A stretch of 64,000 nucleotides of DNA from Diploptera punctata (lineage: Eukaryota > Arthropoda > Insecta > Blattodea > Blaberidae), in the NCBI GenBank assembly GCA_030220185.1, contig JASPKZ010009687.1, positions 62,001 through 126,000 of the forward strand, given 5' to 3'. The translations under genes and the position numbers were made by a program. Numbering within the stretch: the first letter of the stretch is position 1; each line of letters starts with the position of its first letter. Positions 62,900-64,000 of this stretch are shown piece after piece. The notes under the pieces were generated by a model, which was not told the DNA's origin, made no database searches, and was given only the letters and a program-made list of their open reading frames with translations.

Positions 62900-63215
62900 A
62901 GATGTCGTTAGTTAGTTCTACACTAGTGCCACCTGTGGTTGTACGCAAAAACTTGTACACTTTCTCCTCTGGTTTCTCTGTGATCGCAACCTCCAATTCG
63001 CATCTGATTTGAAATCACAACTTCTGTATCCAATTTTAGTTTCCTTCCACTCAAATTATCATTCCTCCATCATCTTTGTCAGCAGAATCTTTCATTGGAA
63101 ATATCATTTCCTTCCCAGAGGCTCTATAATTAACTGTTGTATTTCTTTCATCCTCAAAATGAGTATCATTTTCCAGCTCTGCTAATAACTCATGAACTGT
63201 CAAACTCCTAAATAA
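62900..63215 (-). pseudogene. piggyBac-like transposase N-terminal remnant
   Basis: Minus strand reads SLTVHELLAELENDTHFEDE, then KDSADKDDGG and, after a one-base shift, NLSGRKLKLDTEVVIS. The order (RPLT-x-E-E-L, acidic, DSADEDEGG, NLSGRQL-x-AEAE) is that of piggyBac-derived proteins. There is no DDE core. Confidence 0.5.
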
Positions 63216-63347
63216 TAAAGTAGAATGTAATTATACTTACAGGTAGTGTCAAGAAAAAAAATAGCAAGTTTGTACTGATATTGCAAGGGCCTAGCGTGAC
63301 CTTATGGTAATGTAAGAAAAAAATGACTCATTACAGATTCAAATTAT

Positions 63348-63600
63348 AATGATTAGTGGTTTCGAGGTAGCGTGCTGCCTTGTCACGAGCGGGCCGGGTT
63401 CGATCCCCGGTCGGGACAAGTTTTTCTGGGTGAGGTTTTTATCGGGGTTTTTCCTCACCTGTAAGATAAATGTCAGGGAAACTTCAAGCCCCAAACGGTC
63501 CCCGAAATCATATGGCCATCGCAAATCACCATCATTCATATTCATCTTAGATTAAGCTTAGGATTATGGACTCTCCTAGCGCACCCACTATCATCATCAT
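63348..63600 (+). mobile_element. tRNA-derived SINE, best copy
   Basis: GGTTTCGAGGTAGCGTGCTG (box A), GGGTTCGATCCCCGGTC (box B, intact), then a body with GGGTGAGGTTTTTATCGGGG, CACCTGTAAGATAAATGTCA and CCCAAACGGTCCCCG. The tail drifts into TCATCATCATC repeats. Relatives at 48.7, 7.8 and 6.7 kb. Pol III transcribed and mobilised by a LINE in general; the partner is unknown. Confidence 0.82.
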
Positions 63601-64000
63601 CACCCATCATATCATCGGGGCAACGTAACTGTGCCTTCCAGGAGCCCCAACCTCAGAAGTGGGTTACAAGTACGCCATGCCAGGAGAGAATACCAGGATT
63701 GTCGAAAGACATTTGAAAAAAAAAAATTAACAATTTTATGCTTATATTAGAAGTATGTACATAAATATGAACAACACATTACATTAGTTTCATCAACAAT
63801 GAGATATGAGATACAATTTCTTACATTTGAAGGTGACCACTGCTATTATTACACAACAGACTTGCATGGCTCCTCATTTCAAACTGAGTCAACACAATCG
63901 CAATTTATCACCAAATGTTTGTAGGTTGATCCAGCCAATGACATCTTAGAGAAGGAAATTTAAATATCTGCACATAAAGAAACACTACAAATTAAGTTAT
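63601..64000. other. Repeat edge and spacer
   Basis: 63640-63670 (CCTCAGAAGTGGGTTACAAG) is the complement of a block at 55790. The rest shows no gene. Confidence 0.35.

Overview
The window looks like intronic and intergenic DNA from a large, AT-rich, repeat-loaded insect genome. The one intact transposon protein (57.2-60.2 kb) and its many relatives resemble the RTE-type LINEs I associate with cockroaches. Periplaneta-like Blattodea is my best guess, but it is an inference that I could not test. Nothing looks bacterial: there are no operons, and the host coding sequence comes in short exons with GT/AG borders.

Only one host gene is recognisable. Four exons on the + strand (12432-12608, 15176-15420, 47745-47872, 53427-53585), plus weaker candidates at 47557-47623 and 54284-54319, encode pieces that read in order like DALRD3. 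This is the DALR anticodon-binding-domain protein that partners METTL2 in m3C modification of arginine tRNAs. The first exon and the N-terminus are not seen, and part of the middle is missing. The 5' part of the 15176 exon, with its splice acceptor, is duplicated 776 bp upstream inside a tandem duplication (13685-15240), which leaves a decoy exon that would run into a stop.

The gene's introns are packed with transposons. (1) 0-12.4 kb: LINE fragments, tRNA-like foldbacks, and a frameshifted RTE-like LINE (8.4-11.0 kb) that carries a 191-bp Penelope-related palindrome with a 12-bp target duplication. (2) 15.5-17.3 kb: BEL/Pao integrase remnant. (3) 17.4-26.5 kb: one LINE broken by two hAT elements with 8-bp duplications (one of which holds an I-like LINE), a ribozyme-bearing mini-element, a 305-bp-period tRNA-like array and a dead mariner. 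(4) 27.8-30.0 kb: a foldback with arms of about 1 kb. (5) 30.7-35.1 kb: decayed CR1-like LINE with a duplicated 3' end. (6) 36.3-37.6 kb: hAT remnant with an 8-bp duplication. (7) 37.8-39.9 kb: two Penelope-like elements head to head. (8) 41-47 kb: RTE-like fragments, a Tc1-type remnant and a tRNA-like unit. (9) 49.7-51.7 kb: an inverted Penelope-type structure, a second foldback and a 166-bp tandem repeat.

Downstream of the last DALRD3 exon lie a CR1/RTE-type fragment, a probable solo LTR (56.5-57.1 kb), a full-length RTE-like LINE with an open 1012-residue EN-RT protein (57.1-60.5 kb), a 5'-truncated copy with a 10-bp duplication (61.1-62.4 kb), a piggyBac-like remnant and a tRNA-derived SINE.

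The most striking signal is a set of hammerhead ribozyme cores, many in opposing pairs, inside Penelope-like ends: six with intact core bases (18.3, 37.8, 50.4 twice, 53.8 twice) and several with identifiable inactivating changes. They fall into sequence subfamilies, most with self-complementary stem III sequences, and some sit in mini-elements of about 190 bp with 11-12 bp target duplications.
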